A stretch of DNA of 35,746 nt from Streptomyces antimicrobicus (GTDB lineage Bacteria; Actinomycetota; Actinomycetes; Streptomycetales; Streptomycetaceae): positions 1-35,746 of the forward strand of contig NZ_JAJAUY010000057.1 in assembly GCF_020532625.1 (NCBI RefSeq), in the 5' to 3' direction. The notes beneath the pieces were generated by a model. It ran no database searches, was not told the origin of the DNA, and saw only the letters and a list, made by a program, of their open reading frames with translations. The position numbers were made by a program, and so were the translations under genes. Below, one piece after another: positions 16,686-24,074 of this stretch; the first letter of the stretch is position 1, and every line of letters begins with the position of its first letter.

Positions 16686-17363
16686 TCACGCCGCCGGGCC
16701 GGGCGCCGGCCCGTCGAACTCCCACAGCAGCAGCTCACCGGGCGAGCCCGCCACGATCTGCAGGCCGCGCTCCCCGGTGATCCGCGCCGCGTCGCCGGGC
16801 CCCAGCTCCACCCCGTCCAGCCGCAGGTCACCGCGTACGACGTGCAGGTAGACCAGCGGCGCGTCCGGTACGGCGACCCGCTCGCCGGCGCCGGGACGGC
16901 GCACGTGCAGCACGGCGCCCGCGGCCGGCACCGCGAACGGGGTGGCGTCCACCGGCCCGGGCACCAGCTCGTACGCCGGCTCGCCGCCCGGCGTGCGCGG
17001 CGCCAGCCACATCTGCACGAACCGCAGCGGCTCGGTGCCGTCGTTGCGCTCCACGTGGCGGGCCCCGGAGCCCGCGCTGAAGTGCTGGAGGTCACCGGGC
17101 CGCACCACGGTGGTGTGCCCGGTGGTGTCCTTGTGGGTCAGCTCGCCCTCGACCACCCAGGTCACGATCTCGGTGTGGCTGTGCGGGTGCTCCTCGAAGC
17201 CGGCGCCCGGCTCCAGGCGCTCCTCGTTGCAGGCCACGACGGGGCCGAAGCGCAGGTTGTCGGGGTCGTAGAAGCTCCCGAAGGAGAAGGCGTGCCGGGT
17301 GGTGATCCCGGTTTTCTCGTCCCCGCCCGGATACCGGTCGGAGCCGCGGCGTACATCAATCAT
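16686..17363 (-). CDS. Pirin family protein
   Basis: 225 aa, ATG at 17363. It is a bicupin; the N-terminal metal site is complete: H59, H61 (in EEHPHSHTEIVTWV) and H103-x-E105 (GARHVERND) match the His3-Glu iron site of pirins. The N-terminus FSFGSFYDPDNLRFGPVVACNEERL is also typical. Some bacterial pirins oxidise quercetin; others bind partner enzymes, and one reported in Serratia interacts with the pyruvate dehydrogenase E1 beta subunit, of interest given aceE nearby but not evidence for it here. Cytosolic. A TACGGT hexamer 7 nt before the ATG and no ribosome-binding site suggest a leaderless mRNA. It is divergent from fasR. Confidence 0.92.
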   Translation of the reverse strand: MIDVRRGSDRYPGGDEKTGITTRHAFSFGSFYDPDNLRFGPVVACNEERLEPGAGFEEHPHSHTEIVTWVVEGELTHKDTTGHTTVVRPGDLQHFSAGSGARHVERNDGTEPLRFVQMWLAPRTPGGEPAYELVPGPVDATPFAVPAAGAVLHVRRPGAGERVAVPDAPLVYLHVVRGDLRLDGVELGPGDAARITGERGLQIVAGSPGELLLWEFDGPAPGPAA

Positions 17364-17370
17364 GGAGGCC

Positions 17371-17376
17371 ACCGTA
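17371..17376 (-). promoter_or_regulatory. -10 hexamer for the pirin gene
   Basis: Minus-strand TACGGT (17376-17371) stands 7 nt before the ATG at 17363, in the 58-nt gap shared with fasR. No clear -35. Confidence 0.35.
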
Positions 17377-17421
17377 GACCCGGGGGTCGGCCGTGGCGTC
17401 CGGATAAGGCAGTCTTGTCCC

Positions 17422-18630
17422 GTGCCCGAACCCGAACGTGAGCAACACCCCGCGCATCCCGTGCATCCGGCCCATCCGCACGCGGCGACGCTGCGCCGCC
17501 TGGAGAAGTCCTCCGGGCGGCTCGCGGCGAACGCCATCGCGCGGATGGACGAGACCCTGCCGTGGTACCGCGCGATGCCCCCGGAGAACCGGTCCTGGAT
17601 CGGCCTGGTCGCCCAGGCCGGCATCGCCGCGTTCACCGAGTGGTTCCGGCACCCCGAGACCCCGCAGGCGATCTCGACCGACGTCTTCGGCACGGCTCCG
17701 CGCGAGCTGACCCGGGCGATCACGCTGCGCCAGACCGTGGAGATGGTCCGTACGACCATCGAGGTCATGGAGGCGGCCATCGAGGAGGTGGCGGCCCCCG
17801 GTGACGAGTCGATCCTGCGCGAGGCGCTGCTCGTCTACGCCCGGGAGATCGCCTTCGCCACCGCCCAGGTCTACGCCCAGGCGGCCGAGGCGCGCGGCGC
17901 CTGGGACGCCCGGCTGGAGTCGCTGGTGGTCAACGCGGTGCTGTCGGGCGAGGCCGACGAGGGCGCGCTGTCGCGGGCCGCGGCGCTGGGCTGGAACTCG
18001 CCCGAGCACGTGTGCGTGGTGCTCGGCACCGCCCCCGAGGGCGACAGCGAGCTGACCGTCGAGGCGATCCGCCGGGCCGCCCGGCACGCCAAGCTCCAGG
18101 TGCTCACCGGCGTGCTCGGTGACCGGCTGGTGGTGATCGCGGGCGGCAGCGACAACCCGCTCCAGGTGGCGAAGTCCCTGATCGGGCCGTTCGCGGCGGG
18201 CCCGGTGGTGGCCGGACCGGTGGTCCCGGACCTGATGGCGGCGACCCGCTCGGCACAAGCCGCGGCGGCGGGCCTGAAGGCCTGTTCGGCCTGGCAGGAC
18301 GCGCCGCGTCCGGTGCTCGCGGACGATCTCCTGCCCGAGCGCGCCATCGCCTCCGACCCTTCGGCGCGCGAGCAGCTGGTGGAGGAGATCTACAGACCGC
18401 TCGAAGAGGCGGGCTCCGCGCTGCTGGAGACGCTGAGTGTCTACCTGGAGCAGGCGAGCAGCCTCGAAGGGGCGGCTCGGATGCTGTTCGTGCACCCCAA
18501 TACGGTGCGGTACCGGCTGCGACGTGTGACCGACGTCACCGGATGGTCACCGTCCGACGTCCGCTCGGCGTTCACCCTGCGGATCGCCCTGATTCTCGGG
18601 CGTCTGGCCGACGGCGATCAGCAGTCCTAG
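17422..18630 (+). CDS. fasR: FasR, PucR-type activator of fatty acid synthesis genes
   Basis: 402 aa, GTG at 17422; no good ribosome-binding site precedes it, so it may be leaderless. The body (residues about 25-190, RMDETLPWYRAMPPENRSWIGLVAQAGI onward) is the FasR/MabR-specific N-terminal region, followed by a GGDEF-related CdaR-type domain and a C-terminal PucR helix-turn-helix (LEGAARMLFVHPNTVRYRLRRV). In Streptomyces coelicolor FasR activates the fabD-fabH-acpP-fabF operon, and the mycobacterial homologue MabR controls the FAS-II operon; position directly before fabD and sequence both fit. Long-chain acyl-CoA sensing is suggested for the mycobacterial relative, not shown here. Identification by context and family is strong. 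Confidence 0.93.
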   Translation: MPEPEREQHPAHPVHPAHPHAATLRRLEKSSGRLAANAIARMDETLPWYRAMPPENRSWIGLVAQAGIAAFTEWFRHPETPQAISTDVFGTAPRELTRAITLRQTVEMVRTTIEVMEAAIEEVAAPGDESILREALLVYAREIAFATAQVYAQAAEARGAWDARLESLVVNAVLSGEADEGALSRAAALGWNSPEHVCVVLGTAPEGDSELTVEAIRRAARHAKLQVLTGVLGDRLVVIAGGSDNPLQVAKSLIGPFAAGPVVAGPVVPDLMAATRSAQAAAAGLKACSAWQDAPRPVLADDLLPERAIASDPSAREQLVEEIYRPLEEAGSALLETLSVYLEQASSLEGAARMLFVHPNTVRYRLRRVTDVTGWSPSDVRSAFTLRIALILGRLADGDQQS

Positions 18631-18632
18631 AC

Positions 18633-18653
18633 TTTTGTCGGACATCAACAATT
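18633..18653 (+). promoter_or_regulatory. Candidate FasR-binding site before fabD
   Basis: In an AT-rich island of the 89-nt fasR-fabD gap, TTTTGT (18633-18638) is followed 9 nt later by ACAATT (18648-18653), an imperfect inverted repeat. I recall the mycobacterial MabR site as TTTTGT-N17-ACAAAA; the half-site matches, the spacing does not. It lies 70-85 nt before the fabD start, upstream of any promoter, as expected for an activator site. Confidence 0.4.
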
Positions 18654-18719
18654 ACCCCGACGGTTCTTCGTCCCTGTCCCCACGGGCGGCGTGGACCGAA
18701 CACAAGAGAGAGTGTGAGG

Positions 18720-19631
18720 GTGCTCGTACTCGTCGCTCCCGGCCAAGGCGCTCAGACGCCCGGCTTCCTGACCCCCTGGCTCGACCTCCCCGGTGCTGCC
18801 GAACGCGTCGCCGCGTGGTCGGAGGCCATCGAGCTCGACCTTGCCCACTACGGCACCAAGGCCGACGCGGACGAGATCCGCGACACGGCGGTGGCCCAGC
18901 CGCTGCTGGTCGCGGCCGGTCTGCTGTCGGCCTCCGCGCTCGGCTCCGGCTTCGGCGCCGTGGCCGGCCACAGCGTCGGTGAGATCACCGCCGCCGCGTA
19001 CGCCGGGGTCCTCCCGGAGGCGGAGGCGCTGGCGTTCGTGCGGACCCGCGGTCGGGCGATGGCCGACGCCGCGGCGGTCACCCCGACCGGCATGTCCGCC
19101 GTCCTCGGCGGCGACCAGGACACGGTCGTCGCGCACCTGGAGAGGCTGGGTCTGACCCCGGCCAACATCAACGGCGCGGGCCAGATCGTGGCCGCGGGCA
19201 CCATGGAGCAGCTGGCCGCCCTCGCGGAGGACAAGCCCGAGGGCGCCATGAAGGTCGTCCCCCTCAAGGTCGCGGGGGCCTTCCACACCCACCACATGGC
19301 GCCGGCCGTCGCCACCCTGGAGGAGGCCGCACGGGCCCTCTCCCCGGCGGACCCGTCGCTGAAGTACGTCTCGAACAAGGACGGCCAGGTCGTGGCCACG
19401 GGCGCCGACGTCGTCGCCCGCCTGGTGGGCCAGGTGGCCAACCCGGTGCGCTGGGACCTGTGCATGGAGACCTTCGCGGAGCTCGGTGTCACCGGGATCG
19501 TCGAGCTGTGCCCCGGCGGCACGCTCACCGGCCTGGCCAAGCGGGCGCTCAAGGGCGTGCCGTCGGTGGCGCTGAAGACCCCGGACGATCTCGACAAGGC
19601 CGCGGCGCTCCTCGCCGAGCACGCGGCCTGA
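18720..19631 (+). CDS. fabD: Malonyl-CoA:ACP transacylase
   Basis: 303 aa. The GTG at 18720 gives the N-terminus MLVLVAPGQGAQTPGFL seen in Streptomyces FabD, with GAGAGAG 7 nt upstream; the GTG at 18714 is too close to it. The enzyme moves malonyl from CoA to acyl carrier protein. Catalytic S85 is in GHSVG, the carboxylate-binding arginine is R110 (FVRTRGRAM) and the catalytic histidine is H189 (GAFHT). The GQGAQ oxyanion motif is at 8-12. First gene of the fab operon; fabH starts 18 nt after its stop. In Streptomyces this FabD can also serve polyketide synthases. Cytosolic. Confidence 0.97.
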   Translation: MLVLVAPGQGAQTPGFLTPWLDLPGAAERVAAWSEAIELDLAHYGTKADADEIRDTAVAQPLLVAAGLLSASALGSGFGAVAGHSVGEITAAAYAGVLPEAEALAFVRTRGRAMADAAAVTPTGMSAVLGGDQDTVVAHLERLGLTPANINGAGQIVAAGTMEQLAALAEDKPEGAMKVVPLKVAGAFHTHHMAPAVATLEEAARALSPADPSLKYVSNKDGQVVATGADVVARLVGQVANPVRWDLCMETFAELGVTGIVELCPGGTLTGLAKRALKGVPSVALKTPDDLDKAAALLAEHAA

Positions 19632-19649
19632 ACGAAGGAGCCCCACAGC

Positions 19650-20654
19650 ATGTCGAAGATCAAGCCTGCCAAGGGCTCCCCGTACGCGCGCATCCTCGGC
19701 GTCGGCGGCTACCGCCCGACGCGTGTCGTGCCCAACGAGGTGATCCTGGAGACGATCGACTCGTCCGACGAGTGGATCCGTTCCCGTTCCGGCATCGCCA
19801 CCCGCCACTGGGCCTCCCCCGAGGAGACCGTGGCCGCGATGTCGGTGGAGGCCTCGGGCAAGGCCCTGGCCGACGCCGGGATCTCCCCCGAGCAGATCGG
19901 TGCCGTGATCGTCTCGACGGTCTCGCACTTCAAGCAGACCCCCGCGGTGGCGACGGAGATCGCCGACCGGATCGGCGCGGGCAAGCCCGCCGCGTTCGAC
20001 ATCTCCGCGGGCTGCGCCGGGTTCGGCTACGGCCTGACCCTGGCCAAGGGCCTGGTGGTCGAGGGTTCCGCGGAGTACGTCCTGGTCATCGGGGTCGAGC
20101 GGCTCTCGGACCTGACGGACCTGGAGGACCGCGCGACGGCGTTCCTGTTCGGTGACGGCGCCGGCGCCGTGGTCGTCGGCCCCTCGAAGGAGCCCGCGAT
20201 CGGCCCCACGGTGTGGGGTTCGGAGGGCGACAAGTCCGAGACCATCAAGCAGACCGTGCCGTGGGACCAGTACCTCGGCCGCGAGGCCGGCGAGAAGTTC
20301 CCCGCCATCACGCAGGAGGGCCAGGCGGTCTTCCGCTGGGCCGTCTTCGAGATGGCGAAGGTGGCCCAGCAGGCGCTCGACGCCGCCGGGATCACCGCGG
20401 ACGACCTGGACGTCTTCATCCCGCACCAGGCCAATATGCGGATCATCGACTCGATGGTGAAGACTCTGAAGCTGCCGGAGCACGTGACGGTCGCCCGTGA
20501 CGTGGAGAACACCGGCAACACCTCCGCCGCCTCGATCCCGCTCGCGATGGAGCGGCTCCTGGCGACCGGAGCGGCGAAGAGCGGCGACACCGCGCTCGTC
20601 ATCGGCTTCGGGGCGGGGCTCGTCTACGCCGCGACGGTCGTTACCCTCCCCTAG
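19650..20654 (+). CDS. fabH: 3-oxoacyl-ACP synthase III (KAS III)
   Basis: 334 aa, ATG at 19650 with GAAGGAG upstream. It condenses a starter acyl-CoA with malonyl-ACP to begin fatty-acid synthesis; in streptomycetes it favours branched starters, giving iso and anteiso fatty acids. The triad is complete: C122 (SAGCAGFGYGL), H259 (PHQANMR) and N290 (NTGNTSAAS). The C-terminal glycine loop GFGAGLVYAA is normal. It sits between fabD and acpP in the same direction, and no terminator is seen in either gap (67 nt to acpP). Cytosolic. Confidence 0.97.
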   Translation: MSKIKPAKGSPYARILGVGGYRPTRVVPNEVILETIDSSDEWIRSRSGIATRHWASPEETVAAMSVEASGKALADAGISPEQIGAVIVSTVSHFKQTPAVATEIADRIGAGKPAAFDISAGCAGFGYGLTLAKGLVVEGSAEYVLVIGVERLSDLTDLEDRATAFLFGDGAGAVVVGPSKEPAIGPTVWGSEGDKSETIKQTVPWDQYLGREAGEKFPAITQEGQAVFRWAVFEMAKVAQQALDAAGITADDLDVFIPHQANMRIIDSMVKTLKLPEHVTVARDVENTGNTSAASIPLAMERLLATGAAKSGDTALVIGFGAGLVYAATVVTLP

Positions 20655-20721
20655 GGCCCGGGATCCACATCCCTCCCTTGCACCACCTGATCCACCACAC
20701 AGTCACAGAAGGAGCGCGCAC

Positions 20722-20970
20722 ATGGCCGCCACCAAGGAAGAGATCATCGAGGGTCTCGCGGAGATCGTGAACGAGATCGCCGGGATCCCGGTCGAGGACG
20801 TCGAGGAGGGCAAGTCCTTCACCGACGACCTGGACGTCGACTCGCTGTCCATGGTCGAGGTCGTCGTCGCGGCCGAAGAGCGCTTCGACGTCAAGATCCC
20901 GGACGAGGACGTCAAGAACCTGAAGACGGTCGGCGACGCCGCGAAGTACATCCTCGACCACCAGGCCTGA
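20722..20970 (+). CDS. acpP: Acyl carrier protein
   Basis: 82 aa, ATG at 20722 with a strong AAGGAG. It is a small acidic four-helix protein carrying the growing acyl chain on a phosphopantetheine attached to S41 in the DSL motif (DLDVDSLSMVEVV). It works with FabD (malonyl loading), FabH and FabF encoded on both sides. A 7-bp hairpin follows its stop and may set the high ACP to low FabF ratio that fatty-acid synthesis needs. Length and motif are those of the housekeeping FAS ACP, not of a polyketide cluster. Confidence 0.97.
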   Translation: MAATKEEIIEGLAEIVNEIAGIPVEDVEEGKSFTDDLDVDSLSMVEVVVAAEERFDVKIPDEDVKNLKTVGDAAKYILDHQA

Positions 20971-20987
20971 GCCTGATCAGCGTTTGT

Positions 20988-21005
20988 CGCCACCTGGCGG
21001 TGGCG
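20988..21005 (+). other. Small hairpin between acpP and fabF
   Basis: CGCCACC (20988-20994) pairs exactly with GGTGGCG (20999-21005) around TGGC, 17 nt after the acpP stop. With 7 bp and no U-run it is more likely an mRNA-stabilising or partial-attenuation stem than a full terminator. Confidence 0.45.
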
Positions 21006-21049
21006 CCGTGAAACATTTCGCACCCTCTATTTGTGGAGAATGAATTCCT

Positions 21050-22315
21050 GTGAGCCCGACCAATCGCACCGTGGTCGTCACCGGTATCGGCGCAACCACT
21101 CCGCTGGGTGGCGACAGCGCTTCGACCTGGGAAGGTCTGCTGGCCGGTCGTTCCGGAGTCAAGCCCCTGGAGGGTGAGCGCTTCGCCGACCTGCCCGTCC
21201 GTATCGCCGCTCCGGTCGCCGTCGACCCGAGCGAGGTCCTGCCCCGGCCGCTGGCCCGCAAGCTGGACCGCTCCGCCCAGTTCGCCCTGATCGCCGCCAA
21301 GGAGGCGTGGGCCGACGCCGGCTACACCGCCCGGGCCGGCGAGGACTCCTCCGTCTCCCCGGAGCGTCTGGGCACCGTGATCGCCTCCGGCATCGGCGGT
21401 GTCACGACCCTGCTCGACCAGTACGACGTACTGAAGGAGAAGGGGGTGCGGCGGGTCTCCCCGCACACCGTCCCCATGCTCATGCCGAACGGCCCGTCGG
21501 CCAACGTCGGCCTGGAGGTCAACGCCCAGGCGGGCGTGCACACCCCGGTCAGCGCCTGCGCGTCGGGTGCCGAGGCCATCGGCTACGCCGTGGAGATGAT
21601 CCGTACCGGCCGCGCCGACGTGGTCGTCGCCGGCGGCACCGAGGCGGCGATCCACCCCCTGCCGATCGCCGCGTTCGCCAACATGATGGCGATGTCCAAG
21701 AACAACGAGGAGCCCGAGAAGGCCTCCCGCCCGTACGACAAGGCCCGTGACGGCTTCGTCCTCGGCGAGGGCGCCGGTGTCGTGGTCCTGGAGTCCGCCG
21801 AGCACGCGGCCGCGCGCGGTGCCCGCGTGTACTGCGAGGTGCTGGGCCAGGGCCTGTCGGCCGACTCGCACCACATCGCGCAGCCCGAGCCGACCGGCCG
21901 CGGTGTCGCCGCGGCGGTGCAGAACCTGCTGGACAACACCGGTCTGAAGCCCTCCGAGATCGTCCACGTCAACGCCCACGCGACGTCCACCCCGCAGGGT
22001 GACAGCGCGGAGATCAAGGCGCTGCGCAAGGTCCTCGGTGACGACCTCGACCACGTGGCCGTCTCCGCCACCAAGTCGATGACCGGTCACCTGCTGGGCG
22101 GCGCCGGCGGCATCGAGACCGTGGCGACCGTGCTGGCCCTCTACCACCGGACGGCCCCGCCGACCATCAACGTGGACGAGCTGGACGACGACATCGACGC
22201 CGACATCGTCGTGGGCGAGCCGCGCGCGCTGCCCGCCGAGGGCCCCATCGCCGCGATCAACAACTCGTTCGGTTTCGGTGGCCACAACGTGACGCTGGCC
22301 TTCCGCACCGTCTGA
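21050..22315 (+). CDS. fabF: 3-oxoacyl-ACP synthase II (KAS II)
   Basis: 421 aa, GTG at 21050 with GGAG 11 nt upstream, slightly long. It elongates acyl-ACP with malonyl-ACP. Active site: C170 (SACASGAEA), H310 (NAHATSTPQGD), K342 and H347 (TKSMTGHLLGGAGG). The KAS gating loop near the C-terminus (NNSFGFGGHN) is present. Last gene of the fab operon, followed 20 nt later by a very strong hairpin. The 79-nt gap from acpP, longer than the others, carries a small stem. Single-module FAS enzyme, cytosolic; the absence of a chain-length-factor partner distinguishes it from type II polyketide ketosynthases. Confidence 0.97.
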   Translation: MSPTNRTVVVTGIGATTPLGGDSASTWEGLLAGRSGVKPLEGERFADLPVRIAAPVAVDPSEVLPRPLARKLDRSAQFALIAAKEAWADAGYTARAGEDSSVSPERLGTVIASGIGGVTTLLDQYDVLKEKGVRRVSPHTVPMLMPNGPSANVGLEVNAQAGVHTPVSACASGAEAIGYAVEMIRTGRADVVVAGGTEAAIHPLPIAAFANMMAMSKNNEEPEKASRPYDKARDGFVLGEGAGVVVLESAEHAAARGARVYCEVLGQGLSADSHHIAQPEPTGRGVAAAVQNLLDNTGLKPSEIVHVNAHATSTPQGDSAEIKALRKVLGDDLDHVAVSATKSMTGHLLGGAGGIETVATVLALYHRTAPPTINVDELDDDIDADIVVGEPRALPAEGPIAAINNSFGFGGHNVTLAFRTV

Positions 22316-22334
22316 CGGACGCGCTCGACGACGT

Positions 22335-22371
22335 AAGGGCCCCCTCCCCGCGGCGCGGGGAGGGGGCCCTT
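22335..22371. terminator. Bidirectional terminator, 17-bp perfect stem
   Basis: Arms 22335-22351 and 22355-22371 are exact inverse complements around a 3-nt loop. AA begins and TT ends the stem, giving a short U-end in both directions. It lies between the stops of the convergent fabF and DUF3145 genes and serves both. The strongest terminator in the window. Confidence 0.88.
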
Positions 22372-22376
22372 GCGCG

Positions 22377-22871
22377 TCAGACCACTTGGTGGAGCCAGCG
22401 CACCGGGGCGCCCTCGCCGGCGTAGCGGAAGGGCTCCAGCTCGTCGTCCCAGGGCTTGCCCAGGAGCCGGGCGATCTCCGCCTCCAGGTCGGTCTCGCCG
22501 CGCGCGGCGCGCGCCAGCGCGGCCCGCAGCCGGTCCTCGGGCACCAGGATGTCGCCGTGCATGCCGGTGACGGCGTGGAAGATCCCGAGGTCGGGGGTCG
22601 AGCTGTAGCGCTCGCCCTCGGCGGTGGCGCAGGGCTCGGCGGTGACCTCGAACCGCAGCAGGTGCCAGCCGCGCAGCGCGGAGGCCAGCTTCGAGGCGGT
22701 GCCCGCCTCGGCCTGCCAGGAGAACTCCGCTCTCCAGGTGCCCGGGGAGGCGGGCTGCCTGATCCAGTCGAGGTTCACCCGCACCCCGAGCACGCCCGCG
22801 ACCGCCCACTCCACATGCGGACAGAGCGCGCGCGGGGCGGAGTGCACGTACAGAACTCCACGTGTCGTCAC
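22377..22871 (-). CDS. DUF3145 family protein
   Basis: 164 aa, GTG at 22871 with GGAGGTCCC upstream. The start MTTRGVLYVHSAPRALCPHVEWA and the ending PVRWLHQVV are typical of this actinobacterial family of unknown function. The chain has mixed alpha/beta character with many tryptophans, no signal peptide and no membrane segment. Two cysteines (near residues 17 and 80) are not in a metal motif. In Streptomyces it is usually found beside the fab cluster, which suggests but does not prove a link to lipid metabolism. It ends in the terminator shared with fabF. The 252-nt region upstream (22872-23123) holds several AT-rich patches (TTACATCACGTCACATAGT on the minus strand) that probably contain promoters for both flanking genes; no ORF there is credible. 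Confidence 0.9.
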   Translation of the reverse strand: MTTRGVLYVHSAPRALCPHVEWAVAGVLGVRVNLDWIRQPASPGTWRAEFSWQAEAGTASKLASALRGWHLLRFEVTAEPCATAEGERYSSTPDLGIFHAVTGMHGDILVPEDRLRAALARAARGETDLEAEIARLLGKPWDDELEPFRYAGEGAPVRWLHQVV

Positions 22872-23081
22872 CGGGACCTCCAGTGTGGGACGAGGTCGGG
22901 AATGAAACTCCTGAAAACGGACACTATGTGACGTGATGTAACTTACCGGAAAAGATCGGACAATGCGCCACGGGGCCGGCGGCCGAAACGCCACGGGGGA
23001 AAAGCTACCGTGCGGCAGCCGTCCTGGTGTGACGTACGGTCGCTCCGAAGCCCGTGGACACAGAGCATTCACTCAGCAGGA

Positions 23082-23103
23082 CGCCCCCCGTGGACGGGGG
23101 GCG
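23082..23103 (+). other. 5'-leader hairpin before the SGNH lipoprotein gene
   Basis: CGCCCCCCG (23082-23090) pairs exactly with CGGGGGGCG (23095-23103) around TGGA. The stem ends about 3 nt before the ribosome-binding site AGGGAGGA and 20 nt before the start codon, so it lies in the leader and could affect translation or mRNA stability, or terminate an upstream transcript. Confidence 0.45.
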
Positions 23104-23123
23104 ACGAGGGAGGATTCCGGCCG

Positions 23124-24032
23124 ATGCGTACCACCCCCGCGCCCCGACGCGCGTCACGCGCCCTCGCGGGCGCCGGCGCGGCGGCAGTTGTGCTGGTCGC
23201 GGGGGTGACGGGCTGTTCGAGCGGGGGTTCGGGGACCGGCGGGGAGCGGGACGGGCAGGCCACCGGGCACCCGGCGCCGCGCTGGAACACCTCCCCGGCG
23301 TCCATCGCCGCTGTGGGTGACTCCATCACCCGTGGTTTCGATGCCTGTTCGGTTCTCGCGGACTGCCCCGAGGCGTCCTGGGCGACCGGCACCGACCCCG
23401 AGGTCCACTCGCTGGCCAGCCGGCTGCTGGGCCAGGCGCAGGCGGCGGTCGGCACCTGGAACTACGCGGTGACCGGCTCCCGGATGGCCGACCTGCCCGG
23501 CCAGATGGCCGCGGCGGCGCAGCACCGCCCCGACCTGGTCACCGTGATGGTCGGCTCGAACGACGCCTGCCGGCCCACCGCTTCGGCGATGACCCCGGTG
23601 GCGGAGTTCCGCGCCGGTTTCGAGCAGGCGCTCGCCGGTCTGCGCGCGGCCTCGCCGAAGACGCAGGTCTACGTCTCCAGCGTGCCGGACCTCCAGCGGC
23701 TGTGGGAGCAGGGCAAGGACAGCCCCGTCGGCCGGCAGATCTGGAAGCTGGGGATCTGCCAGTCGATGCTGGCGGAGCCCCAGTCGCTGGGGCCCGCGGC
23801 CACGGCCCGGCGCGAGCAGGTACGCGCCCGGGTGGTGGCGTACAACGAGGCGCTGCGCGAGGTCTGCGCGAAGGACGCGCTGTGCCGCTACGACGGCGGG
23901 GCGGTGTTCCAGTTCCCGTTCACGCCCGAGCAGTTGAGCCGCTGGGACTGGTTCCACCCGGGCAAGAACGGCCAGGCGCGGCTGGCGGAGCTGGCGCACC
24001 GCCAGGTCACCTCGCCCGAGCCGCCGGCGTAG
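23124..24032 (+). CDS. SGNH/GDSL hydrolase lipoprotein
   Basis: 302 aa, ATG at 23124 behind AGGGAGGA. A lipoprotein signal covers residues 1-31 with lipobox V28-T-G-C31, so the enzyme should be anchored to the outer face of the membrane after a Ser/Gly linker. SGNH residues: S67 in GDSITRG, glycine of the NYAVTGSR block, N146 in GSND and the D275-WFH278 pair. Six further cysteines (75, 81, 149, 212, 248, 254) suggest three disulfides, as in secreted Streptomyces SGNH esterases and lipases. Probably an esterase; the substrate is unknown. It converges with the GH3 gene. Confidence 0.9.
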   Translation: MRTTPAPRRASRALAGAGAAAVVLVAGVTGCSSGGSGTGGERDGQATGHPAPRWNTSPASIAAVGDSITRGFDACSVLADCPEASWATGTDPEVHSLASRLLGQAQAAVGTWNYAVTGSRMADLPGQMAAAAQHRPDLVTVMVGSNDACRPTASAMTPVAEFRAGFEQALAGLRAASPKTQVYVSSVPDLQRLWEQGKDSPVGRQIWKLGICQSMLAEPQSLGPAATARREQVRARVVAYNEALREVCAKDALCRYDGGAVFQFPFTPEQLSRWDWFHPGKNGQARLAELAHRQVTSPEPPA

Positions 24033-24035
24033 TAC

Positions 24036-24071
24036 GGGCCGGGGACCCTCCGTCAGGTGCCGCCCCGGCCC
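24036..24071. terminator. Hairpin between the convergent SGNH and GH3 genes
   Basis: GGGCCGGGG (24036-24044) pairs exactly with CCCCGGCCC (24063-24071), with an 18-nt loop. It fills the 42-nt gap between the two stop codons and could serve both directions. Confidence 0.5.
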
Positions 24072-24074
24072 CGT

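Noticed and set aside
18645..20483. A 612-codon open frame on the minus strand
   Set aside because: Antisense to fabD and fabH, whose active sites are intact; no ribosome-binding site or domain.
18720..22315. A polyketide-synthase cluster (AT, KS, ACP genes in a row)
   Set aside because: Order fabD-fabH-acpP-fabF, preceding FasR, single KAS without chain-length factor and absence of tailoring genes fit primary fatty-acid synthesis.
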